Positions 17,151-23,611 of a stretch of DNA of 35,428 nt are shown piece by piece. The notes under the pieces were generated by a model, which did not search any database, was not told the DNA's origin, and was given only the letters and a program-made list of their open reading frames with translations. Made by a program: the position numbers and the translations under genes. The stretch covers positions 1 to 35,428 of the forward strand of contig JAXMBX010000052.1 in the NCBI GenBank assembly GCA_046349635.1, in the 5' to 3' direction. This stretch comes from JAXMBX01 sp046349635. Lineage in GTDB: Bacteria; Planctomycetota; Planctomycetia; Planctomycetales; Planctomycetaceae. Position 1 is the first letter of the stretch. Every line of letters starts with the position of its first letter.

Positions 17151-18458
17151 CTACGCGCCTTGGACGACGAGGGCGCTGGCCTGGCCGATGCGGGTGACGC
17201 TGAGTTTCAGGCAGACCGGGTTGGCTCCCTTGAGAGGTTCGCCATGGACGACATTGAGGCGGCAGGCGGGATCGGGCTTGTGGTAGTTCAGCGTGGGGAG
17301 GACGATCCCCTGGCTGAAGCCGAGCAGCGAACCGATCAATTCGAGCGACCCGCAGCTTGCTCCCGGGTTCCCCCAGTAGCTCTTGAAGGCGGTGACGGGG
17401 ACTTTCGTGCCGAGATCGCCGAAGACTTCGTGGATCGCTTCGGTTTCGAGGACGTCATCGGTGGTGGTGCTCAGGCCGTGGGCGTTGATGTGGCCCACGT
17501 CGGCGGGGGTCAGTCCCGCATCCTTGAGGGCACTCTTCATGGCGACGACCATGGCGCGTTTGAGGTCGGGCTTGCCTTCTTTGTCAGCGACGCAGGAGGC
17601 ACCCGCGCCGAGGATGTAGCCCAGGATTTTCGCGCCGCGTTTTTTGGCGTGCTCTTCTTCTTCGAAGATCATGACGCCGGAACCTTCCGCGCAGACCTGG
17701 CCGCAACGGTCGGCGTCGAAGGGGCGTGAGGCTTCGGCGGGGTCGCCGGACCAGGTGGAGAGTTCATCCCACAGGGTGGCGTGGAGGGACTTGACGGCGT
17801 GGATGGTGGTGCCGGTGGAGCCGGTGATCATGACATCGGCCTGGCTGCGGGAGACGATGCGCCAGGCTTCGGCAGCGGCGAGATTCCCGGAGGCTTCGGA
17901 CATGGTGAGTGAGTTGCTCGGGCCGCGCGCGTCGGCATGGATTCCGATGTGGCAGGCGGGCATGTTGGGGAGAAACTGCAGCAACCAGAGGGGCTGCAAT
18001 TTCGGCATGCCGGTTTGCCCCCAGCGATCGAACTGGAAGAGGACATCCCCCGGATCGCAGGTGGCTTTGGCGGCGTCGAAGAGAATTTCGGGGGGGCTGA
18101 GCATGAGGTTGGCCCCGAATTCGACGCCCATGCGTTCCGGATTGACGACCCCTTCGGTGATGCCGGCGTCTTCCAAAGCGAGGGTCGCGGCGGCGACGCC
18201 CAACTGGATCTCGCGGCACATCACCTTGATGTTTTTGCGCTGCTTGATGTAGTTCCTGGAGGTCTTGTCGTTGAAGTCCTTGACCTGCCCGCCGATGTGG
18301 TGGGGGATCGAGGAGGCGGACATGAGGTCAATCTGGGAGATGCCGCTGTGACCGGCGGTAATGCTGTTCCAAAACGCTTCCCGGCCAATCCCATTGGGAC
18401 TGACGACCCCGACCCCGGTGATAGCGACGCGACGGCTGTTTTCGTGACGGGTTCCCAT
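17151..18458 (-). CDS. Ketosynthase-like protein with non-canonical active site (chain-length-factor/KS-beta type)
   Basis: A 435-aa thiolase-fold protein of the FabF/KAS-II family: VAITGVGVVSPNGIG at the N-terminus, ADVMITGSTGTTI, SRPFDADRCG, INAHGLSTTTDD and FKSYWGNPGASCGS. Ungapped alignment with the neighbouring FabF shows that the nucleophile position is Glu188 (MSEASG instead of TACASG) and the second catalytic His is Asn364 (GNPGAS instead of GHLLGA); His328 and Lys359 are kept. It therefore should not condense acyl chains. Type II polyketide KS-beta/chain-length factors and KSQ domains likewise lack the Cys (usually Gln), so this may be a non-catalytic partner of FabF or a decarboxylase. 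ATG at 18458 chosen by alignment; a GAAGGAG lies rather far (14 bases) upstream. It is 466 bp from fabF, so may have its own promoter. Confidence 0.85.
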   Translation of the reverse strand: MGTRHENSRRVAITGVGVVSPNGIGREAFWNSITAGHSGISQIDLMSASSIPHHIGGQVKDFNDKTSRNYIKQRKNIKVMCREIQLGVAAATLALEDAGITEGVVNPERMGVEFGANLMLSPPEILFDAAKATCDPGDVLFQFDRWGQTGMPKLQPLWLLQFLPNMPACHIGIHADARGPSNSLTMSEASGNLAAAEAWRIVSRSQADVMITGSTGTTIHAVKSLHATLWDELSTWSGDPAEASRPFDADRCGQVCAEGSGVMIFEEEEHAKKRGAKILGYILGAGASCVADKEGKPDLKRAMVVAMKSALKDAGLTPADVGHINAHGLSTTTDDVLETEAIHEVFGDLGTKVPVTAFKSYWGNPGASCGSLELIGSLLGFSQGIVLPTLNYHKPDPACRLNVVHGEPLKGANPVCLKLSVTRIGQASALVVQGA

Positions 18459-18924
18459 GGAACGAGCGCCCACTCCTTCTTTGTGAGGGATCTGCCAGTG
18501 AACTTCCACAGTTGTGGAATTTCCGACCGACCCCTGCGGACTTTTCGGGATCCGGTGGACCCGAAGGGGTTGCCCCCTTCACACCGAACCTTGCCAGCAT
18601 CCGTAACGGGAGAAAACCCCAGACTCTGCCAGCCTGCGGCATAGATCGGACGGCGACCCATCTCGGGGGGCCTCTCCGCGCGATCGGAACAGGGGATTCT
18701 CCCAACCCTGAAGATAATGTTGACCCAAACGGTTTATTTTAACGCTTGCGGGCGTTTCTGACCAGTAAGCGGGCTGACCAGAGACTCCGGGAAACGGTTC
18801 GGTCCCGAAGATTAAGGGGACGTTGTACTTTGAGCGTGGGGGCTGTTGTATCGGGTCGAAAATCGGCCGGTCGTTTTCCCGCGTATTTCGCCGCGACAAA
18901 CGCTTCCGATCAACGCATTACGAT
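18459..18924. other. 466-bp gene-free gap between fabF and the ketosynthase-like gene
   Basis: No supported gene on either strand. The only structure noted is the 16-bp dyad at 18504-18519 and a weak AACGC/GCGTT stem near 18744-18759 after fabF, without a T-run. No convincing promoter was found for the ketosynthase-like gene. Confidence 0.5.
18504..18519 (-). promoter_or_regulatory. Perfect 7-bp dyad upstream of the ketosynthase-like gene (possible operator)
   Basis: TTCCACA, a 2-bp centre and TGTGGAA form a perfect inverted repeat 46 bp before the start codon at 18458. The size and symmetry fit a dimeric repressor site; the cognate regulator is unknown and chance cannot be excluded. Confidence 0.35.
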
Positions 18925-20166
18925 CTAAATTCGACCGACCAGCAGGCAGGCGTTATGCCCGCCGAACCCGAAACTGTTGGAAATTGCGTAGTTCAATTCC
19001 GCGGTGCGGGCCTGGTTGGGAACGTAATCGAGATCGCAATCCGGATCGGGATTTTCGAGATTGATCGTGGGGGGGACGACCTGATTCATCAAGGCGAGTA
19101 CGGCGACGACGAACTCCACGCCTCCGGAGGCACCGAGCAGATGCCCCAACTGGCTCTTGGTGCTGGAGACCATCAACTCTTTCGCGTGGCAGTTGAAGAC
19201 GCTCTTGATCGCCATGGTTTCGGCTTTGTCCCCGAGGGGCGTGCTGGTGCCGTGGGCGTTGATGTAGTCAACATCCTGGTAATTGATGCGTGCGTCCCGG
19301 ATGGCCTCTTTCATGGCGTAGGCGGCGCCGGTTCCATTGGGATCGGGTGCGGTGATGTGGCTGCCGTCGGCGGACATTCCGTAACCGAGCATCTCGGCGA
19401 GGATGGTCGCACCGCGGGCCTTGGCGTGCTCATATTCTTCGAGGACGACGACGCCTGCACCTTCGGAGAGGACGAAGCCATCGCGGTCCTTATCGAACGG
19501 ACGGCTGGCGGACTGGGGATCTTCGTTGCGCGTGGAGAGGGCATTCATACGGGCGAACCCGGAGAGCCCCATGGGTGTGATCGCGGATTCGCTGCCGCCT
19601 GCGATCATGACGTCGGCCATGTCGTTCTGAATAATCTTGTAGGCGTCCCCGATGGCATTGCTGCCGGAGGCGCAGGCGGTGGCGACGGCGCTGTTCGGCC
19701 CCTTGAGTCCGAAGGCGACGCTGATGTTCCCCGCGGCGGCGTTGAGCATCATCTTGGGAATGAGGAACGGCGAGACGCGGCTGGGACCTTTGTCCATGAG
19801 GTTGCTGCGCTGCTCTTCAATTTCGTGGAGACCGCCGACGCCGCTGCCGATGATCACACCGTGGCGATAGGGATTGCCCTGGGTGAAATCGATGCCGGCC
19901 TGGCGGGAGGCTTTGGCGGAGGCGTACATCGCAAATTGCGCGAAACGGTCGAGCCGCTTGACCTCGCGTTCCGGGATGAACTCAACGGGATTGAAGTCCT
20001 TGATCTCCCCGCCGAAGCGGACCTTGAAATCGGAGCAATCAAAGCACTGCAAAGGACCGATGCCGCTCTTGCCGGCGCAGAGGCGTTCCCAAAATTCGGA
20101 CGTGTCAAAGCCCAAGGCCGTCACGACCGACATCCCTGTAATGACAACGCGCCTCCTGGTGGACAT
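18925..20166 (-). CDS. fabF: Beta-ketoacyl-[ACP] synthase II (FabF)
   Basis: The elongating condensing enzyme of type II fatty-acid synthesis, joining malonyl-ACP to acyl-ACP with loss of CO2. The 413-aa protein is full length with an intact triad: Cys165 in TACASG, His305 in INAHGTSTPLGD and His342 in KSQLGHLLGASGG, with Lys337. The C-terminal NSFGFGGHNACL loop is canonical. Start ATG at 20166, three bases after the acpP stop, with its ribosome site (GAGGAGAAG) inside the end of acpP; acpP-fabF is thus a tightly coupled pair, as in E. coli. The next gene downstream is a paralogue with a dead active site. Confidence 0.97.
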   Translation of the reverse strand: MSTRRRVVITGMSVVTALGFDTSEFWERLCAGKSGIGPLQCFDCSDFKVRFGGEIKDFNPVEFIPEREVKRLDRFAQFAMYASAKASRQAGIDFTQGNPYRHGVIIGSGVGGLHEIEEQRSNLMDKGPSRVSPFLIPKMMLNAAAGNISVAFGLKGPNSAVATACASGSNAIGDAYKIIQNDMADVMIAGGSESAITPMGLSGFARMNALSTRNEDPQSASRPFDKDRDGFVLSEGAGVVVLEEYEHAKARGATILAEMLGYGMSADGSHITAPDPNGTGAAYAMKEAIRDARINYQDVDYINAHGTSTPLGDKAETMAIKSVFNCHAKELMVSSTKSQLGHLLGASGGVEFVVAVLALMNQVVPPTINLENPDPDCDLDYVPNQARTAELNYAISNSFGFGGHNACLLVGRI

Positions 20167-20169
20167 CCG

Positions 20170-20403
20170 TTACTTCTTCTCCTCGATATATTTCACGGCG
20201 TCACCGACGGTCTTGATTTTTTCGTAGTCTTCGTCGGGGATTGTGATCCCGAACGCTTCCTCGAATTCCATGACCAGTTCCACGAGGTCGAGAGAATCGG
20301 CCTTGAGATCCTCAATGAACCGGCTGGCCGGGGTGAGTTCCTCGGCGGGAACCTTCAGGTGTTCTGCGACAATACTGGTGACTTTTTCTTGAACCGTTGA
20401 CAC
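20170..20403 (-). CDS. acpP: Acyl carrier protein
   Basis: A 77-aa acidic four-helix carrier protein that holds growing acyl chains on a phosphopantetheine arm. The attachment serine is Ser37 in KADSLDLVEL, followed by the conserved FEEAFGITIPDEDYEKIKTVGDA helix region. The start is the GTG at 20403 rather than any upstream codon: GGAGGGA lies 8 bases before it, and it gives the standard ACP length; a nearby ATG in GGGATGTCG is out of frame. Followed after three bases by fabF. A promoter is predicted at 20495-20523, giving a leader of about 84 nt. Confidence 0.96.
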   Translation of the reverse strand: MSTVQEKVTSIVAEHLKVPAEELTPASRFIEDLKADSLDLVELVMEFEEAFGITIPDEDYEKIKTVGDAVKYIEEKK

Positions 20404-20494
20404 TCGACATCCCTCCGACTGCAACACCCGCGTGCCTTCATTCCTCGCACGAGAACGGACCCCAAAAACAAGGGGCGGCAGGTGCAGGGGCGAA

Positions 20495-20523
20495 GATATA
20501 ACGGGTTTGAGTAACCTTGTAAA
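20495..20523 (-). promoter_or_regulatory. Predicted promoter for acpP-fabF
   Basis: On the minus strand TTTACA (20523-20518), 17 bp, then TATATC (20500-20495). It lies in the 395-bp gap (20404-20798) between fabD and acpP, in which nothing else was recognised. It suggests that acpP-fabF is transcribed separately from fabD. Sequence inference. Confidence 0.5.
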
Positions 20524-20798
20524 CCGCAATAATCCCGGGAACAAACGGAGACTTTCCGGTTCCCCCATCTGTCGACGGACGTCCATTCCTGGCGACGAAT
20601 TCGCTGGACTGCAGGAGGGACAAAACCGCTTCCGTGAGCGCGCTTCTAGAACAACATGTCAGGGGCCAAGTGCGGCTTCTGACAACCGCGGATCTTACGC
20701 GATCACCCACCGCATCTTGTCGGACGTTCCTGATTTCCTACGACTCGGAAGTCGCGAGAAACCAATAATATCCGGCAGCGTTCACGGAATGCCCCACT

Positions 20799-21707
20799 TT
20801 ATACCTCATTCAGCCCCAGACATTCCACCTTGCGGTCAATCCGTTTCATCAAACCGCGTGCAACTTTTCCCGGCCCGATTTCATAGAACCTGTCCATCCC
20901 GGCGGCCAGCAGCGCCCGCATGCTGTCTTCCCAGAGGACGGGATTGACGACCTGGCGGACCAGAATCCTGCGGATTTCCTCCGGGTCGTGGTGGGGCTGG
21001 GCGTCGACATTGGAGTAGACGGGGATGCGCGGGGAGGTGAGGGGAACCCCCTGGAGTGCCTCCGCCAACTGGGCATCGGCCGGGGCCATGATGCTGGTAT
21101 GGAAGGCCCCGGCGACGGCCAGTTGCACGGTCCGTCCGCCGGCCTGTTCCGCCAGTTCCGTGACCTTCGCACAGGCCTGTTTTGTGCCGGAAACCACGAG
21201 ATTTCCGGGGCAAAGGAAGTTTGCGATCTGGACCACTCCGAGATCAGAAGCCTGCTTGCAGAGGTCTTCCACCTGGGGGCGTTCCATCATCAGGACGCTG
21301 ACCATTCCGGAGGGGGTTTTGTCGGCGGCGGCCTGCATCACCTGGCCGCGGCGCTGGACGACGCGGAGGCCATCTTCGAAGGTCATGGCCCCTGCGAAGA
21401 CGAGGGCGGTGTATTCACCGAGACTCAAGCCGGCGGTCAAAGCGCATTGGTCGATGACGTCGGGGGATTCCTGGCGCAAGGCTTCGAGTGCGGCGAGGCT
21501 CGTCACGAAGATGGCGGGTTGACTGATCTCGGTTTTGTCCAACTGGTCGGTAGGACCTTCCAGGCAGATCTTGAGGAGGTCGTATCCGAGGATCGAGGCG
21601 GCCTGATCGAAGAGTTCCCTGGAACGGGGACATTTCTCAATAACGACGCGGCCCATGCCGACGGTTTGCGCCCCCTGCCCCGGAAACAGAAACGCCAACT
21701 TGCTCAT
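20799..21707 (-). CDS. fabD: Malonyl-CoA:ACP transacylase
   Basis: FabD loads malonyl groups from CoA onto ACP, supplying the extender unit for FabF. The 302-aa protein has the typical N-terminus LAFLFPGQGAQTVGMG, the nucleophile elbow GLSLGEYTAL (Ser95) and the catalytic His203 in AGAFHTSIM, with GNLVVSG and the C-terminal EIGPGKVARGLMKR. In most FabD proteins the residue before the nucleophile is His (GHSLGE); here it is Leu. ATG at 21707 with AGGGAG about 9 bases upstream. It follows plsX by 312 bp of repeat-rich DNA and precedes acpP by 395 bp, so the cluster is not one tight operon. fabH and fabG are absent between these genes. Confidence 0.96.
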   Translation of the reverse strand: MSKLAFLFPGQGAQTVGMGRVVIEKCPRSRELFDQAASILGYDLLKICLEGPTDQLDKTEISQPAIFVTSLAALEALRQESPDVIDQCALTAGLSLGEYTALVFAGAMTFEDGLRVVQRRGQVMQAAADKTPSGMVSVLMMERPQVEDLCKQASDLGVVQIANFLCPGNLVVSGTKQACAKVTELAEQAGGRTVQLAVAGAFHTSIMAPADAQLAEALQGVPLTSPRIPVYSNVDAQPHHDPEEIRRILVRQVVNPVLWEDSMRALLAAGMDRFYEIGPGKVARGLMKRIDRKVECLGLNEV

Positions 21708-21749
21708 GTGCGATTACTCCCTGGTCTGCTCGACTTCGGCTATGCATGC

Positions 21750-21813
21750 CGATTTGAAGTGGCTCCCATGGCTGCGCCACCCAGGTAGCCGGATTACCGG
21801 CAACCCGGGCTAC
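21750..21813. repeat. Hairpin repeat, GTGGCTGCGCCACCCAGGTAG type, divergent copy
   Basis: GATTTGAAGTGGCTCCCATG followed by GCTGCGCCACCCAGGTAG corresponds to 7230-7266 and 35111-35146. The arm region has changed to GCCGGATTACCGGC, which remains self-complementary (compensatory change), then CCCGGGCTAC. It lies in the fabD-plsX gap. Confidence 0.65.
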
Positions 21814-21863
21814 CCGACGTCTTTCGTGCGAGAAGGGAGACAGTGGAAAGTAGAATTGATTGT

Positions 21864-21909
21864 CGATTTGAAATCAACGCGATGAGAAGCTGAGTCTTCA
21901 CCCAGCCTA
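21864..21909. repeat. Dispersed repeat, CGATTTGAAATCAACNCG type, copy 1
   Basis: CGATTTGAAATCAACGCGAT, GAGAAGCTGAGTCTTC and ACCCAGCCTA match 26325-26370 with few changes. AGCTGGGT/ACCCAGC-like arms can form a small hairpin. In the fabD-plsX gap; nothing else was seen there except the two neighbouring repeats. Confidence 0.65.
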
Positions 21910-21963
21910 AGGGGGAATGCGTTCACAACCGGTTGAAACCTGGGTGCACAAGGCGCAAGGAAG

Positions 21964-22003
21964 TGTGGCTGCGCCACCCGGCCAAGATTGGCCGGGCCAC
22001 CCT
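21964..22003 (-). repeat. GTGGCTGCGCCAC + CCCGGCCAA hairpin after plsX
   Basis: Two consecutive hairpins: GTGGC-TGC-GCCAC and CCGGCCAA-GA-TTGGCCGG, ending in GGGCCACCC. They begin 16 bp past the plsX stop and may act as its 3' hairpin; no T-run follows on the minus strand. This is the same module as other repeats in the window. Confidence 0.6.
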
Positions 22004-22019
22004 GTCACTCATCGTCGAA

Positions 22020-23021
22020 TTACAAGTTGGGCATGTCGGCGAGGCATTCGACGATTTTTTCGTTGATCCGCCGGGAGGCAAAGGTCTTCGTGACGCGGAG
22101 TGCGTTCTGGATCGCGTGGGCATCGGAGGATCCGTGGCAGATCATGCAGATGCCGTCGATGCCGAGGAGAGGTGCTCCGCCGGATTCCTTGTAGGCGAAC
22201 TGCTTGCCGACGTCCTGGAAGGCGGCCTTGGCGAGTCCCTGCTCCTGCTGCAACTGTCCGACGACGTGGCGGGAGACGGTGCGCATCAGCATATCGGCCA
22301 TGCCTTCGCTGACCTTGAGGATGACATTGCCGACGAAGCCTTCGCAAATGACGACGTCGGCTTCCCCCTGGTAAATCCCGCGACCTTCGACGTTGCCGAT
22401 GTAGCGTTCTCCGAGGGAGCTTTGCGAGAGATACTGGTGTGTTTCGCGGACGAGATCGGTCCCCTTCCCGTCTTCGCTGCCGATGTTGATGATTCCGACG
22501 CGGGGCTTTTCGATGCCGAGGACTTCACGGGCGTAGATGTCTCCCATGAGTCCGTATTGATAGAGGTGTTCCGGGCGAGCGGCGGGATTCGCCCCGACAT
22601 CCATGAGAACGGTTTGCCCTGAGAGGGTGGGGAGGACGACGGCAATGCCGGGGCGTTTGACTCCCTTGAGAAAGAGTCGCGTGCGGAGTCCCGCGGCGAC
22701 GACGGCTCCGGTGTGTCCGGCACTGATGACGGCATCGACTTCGCGTGCGGCCATGAGTTGCCAGGTCACGGCGAGGGAGCAGTTGGGTTTTTTACGGAGG
22801 GCTTCGGTGGGTTTTTCTTCCATGCCGATCCAGCCGTCCGCACCTTTTACCTGGAGGTTGCGTCCGGAGTAACCCCGTTCCACCAGGAGGGCTTCGAGAC
22901 GGGGCTGGTCCCCGACGAGCACAATTTCCAGGGATGGGTCGGCCTGCACGGCGGCCAAAGCGCCGTCGATGTTGGGATCCGGGGCGTAGTCCCCCCCCAT
23001 GGCATCGAGCGCGATCCGCAT
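22020..23021 (-). CDS. plsX: Phosphate acyltransferase PlsX
   Basis: PlsX converts acyl-ACP and phosphate to acyl-phosphate, the donor for PlsY in phospholipid synthesis; it is a peripheral membrane enzyme. The 333-aa protein is full length, with the signature N-terminus MRIALDAMGGDYAP, SAGHTGAVVAAG and ALMGD-type YGLMGDIYAREVLG, GNVEGRGIYQGEADVVICEGFVGNV and the C-terminal GGAPLLGIDGICMICHGSSDA. Start ATG at 23021, six bases after the rpmF stop, so rpmF-plsX is a classic two-gene operon. In E. coli fabH, fabD and fabG follow; here fabD comes next with fabH and fabG absent. Confidence 0.97.
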   Translation of the reverse strand: MRIALDAMGGDYAPDPNIDGALAAVQADPSLEIVLVGDQPRLEALLVERGYSGRNLQVKGADGWIGMEEKPTEALRKKPNCSLAVTWQLMAAREVDAVISAGHTGAVVAAGLRTRLFLKGVKRPGIAVVLPTLSGQTVLMDVGANPAARPEHLYQYGLMGDIYAREVLGIEKPRVGIINIGSEDGKGTDLVRETHQYLSQSSLGERYIGNVEGRGIYQGEADVVICEGFVGNVILKVSEGMADMLMRTVSRHVVGQLQQEQGLAKAAFQDVGKQFAYKESGGAPLLGIDGICMICHGSSDAHAIQNALRVTKTFASRRINEKIVECLADMPNL

Positions 23022-23027
23022 GGGTGG

Positions 23028-23207
23028 CTACTCTCCGGTCTCGACAACCGTTCGGCCCTGATAGTAACCGCAGTTGGGACACACAACGTGGCTGGGCACG
23101 GAGGTTCCGCACTGCTGGCAATGGTGTAATTGGATCGGCTTCCGCGCCATGTGACTGCGTCGTTTGCGCGAACGTGATACGGACTGTCTCCGCTTGGGAA
23201 CGGCCAT
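23028..23207 (-). CDS. rpmF: Ribosomal protein bL32
   Basis: A 59-aa basic protein of the large ribosomal subunit. It begins MAVPKRRQSVSRSRKRRSH, the standard bL32 opening, followed by HHCQQCG and CPNCGYYQG. The four cysteines (Cys30, Cys33, Cys43, Cys46) form a zinc ribbon, so this is the zinc-binding (C+) form of bL32. Start ATG at 23207 fixed by the invariant MAVPK. Six bases separate its stop from plsX, the widely conserved rpmF-plsX coupling of ribosome and lipid synthesis. A promoter with a perfect -35 is predicted at 23327-23356, and a 9-bp hairpin lies in the leader. Confidence 0.96.
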   Translation of the reverse strand: MAVPKRRQSVSRSRKRRSHMARKPIQLHHCQQCGTSVPSHVVCPNCGYYQGRTVVETGE

Positions 23208-23245
23208 GCTGCTACCGCTTCTTCGTTAACTCGCTGAAAAGACAA

Positions 23246-23271
23246 GGCTTGCGATTTACGTCTCGCAAGCC
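23246..23271 (-). promoter_or_regulatory. 9-bp leader hairpin upstream of rpmF
   Basis: GGCTTGCGA (23246-23254) and TCGCAAGCC (23263-23271) pair perfectly around an 8-nt loop, 39 bases before the rpmF ATG and inside the predicted leader. Only a weak TTGTCTTTTC follows on the minus strand, so an RNA regulatory or stabilising hairpin is as likely as an attenuator. Confidence 0.45.
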
Positions 23272-23326
23272 CATGAGGAGGGCATCACTGTGCTATCGAG
23301 GCACGGAGCCCTTGAGATAGGCAGAA

Positions 23327-23356
23327 ATCTTACGCGAATTCCGCGATCACTGTCAA
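23327..23356 (-). promoter_or_regulatory. Predicted promoter for rpmF-plsX
   Basis: On the minus strand a perfect TTGACA (23356-23351), 18 bp, then TAAGAT (23332-23327). A start near 23319 gives a leader of about 112 nt. It lies in the 404-bp divergent gap (23208-23611) between rpmF and acnA, which also holds the leader hairpin and the acnA promoter. Confidence 0.55.
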
Positions 23357-23448
23357 GCAACCTCCCTCGAACGTTAGCCCATGGTGATCGAGGCTTCGTA
23401 AGCCTATGTTTCGCAACGGGAAAGCCCTCTTTCCATTTCCCCCGCAGA

Positions 23449-23484
23449 CTGGCAGCGGCCCCCCGAAATTTCTATAATTTCGGG
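23449..23484 (+). promoter_or_regulatory. Predicted acnA promoter with a dyad over the -10
   Basis: CTGGCA (23449-23454), 18 bp, then a perfect TATAAT (23473-23478). CCCGAAAT (23462-23469) and ATTTCGGG (23477-23484) form a perfect inverted repeat whose centre covers most of the -10 box. A repressor bound here would block the polymerase. A start near 23485 gives a leader of about 127 nt. Confidence 0.6.
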
Positions 23485-23611
23485 AATACTTTTCCTGCGG
23501 ATGTGCGTTCTTCCCGCAGCAACCTCTTCGGGGCCATTCCAGGAATCCCGCGCGGCTTTCCTAGAAAACTGTCGCCCCGATCCTTCTCCCCCAACTGGAG
23601 TGAGTCTTTTC

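Noticed and set aside
18823..20400. 525-codon plus-strand open frame opposite fabF and acpP
   Set aside because: It is the antisense shadow of two certain genes and contains no family motif.
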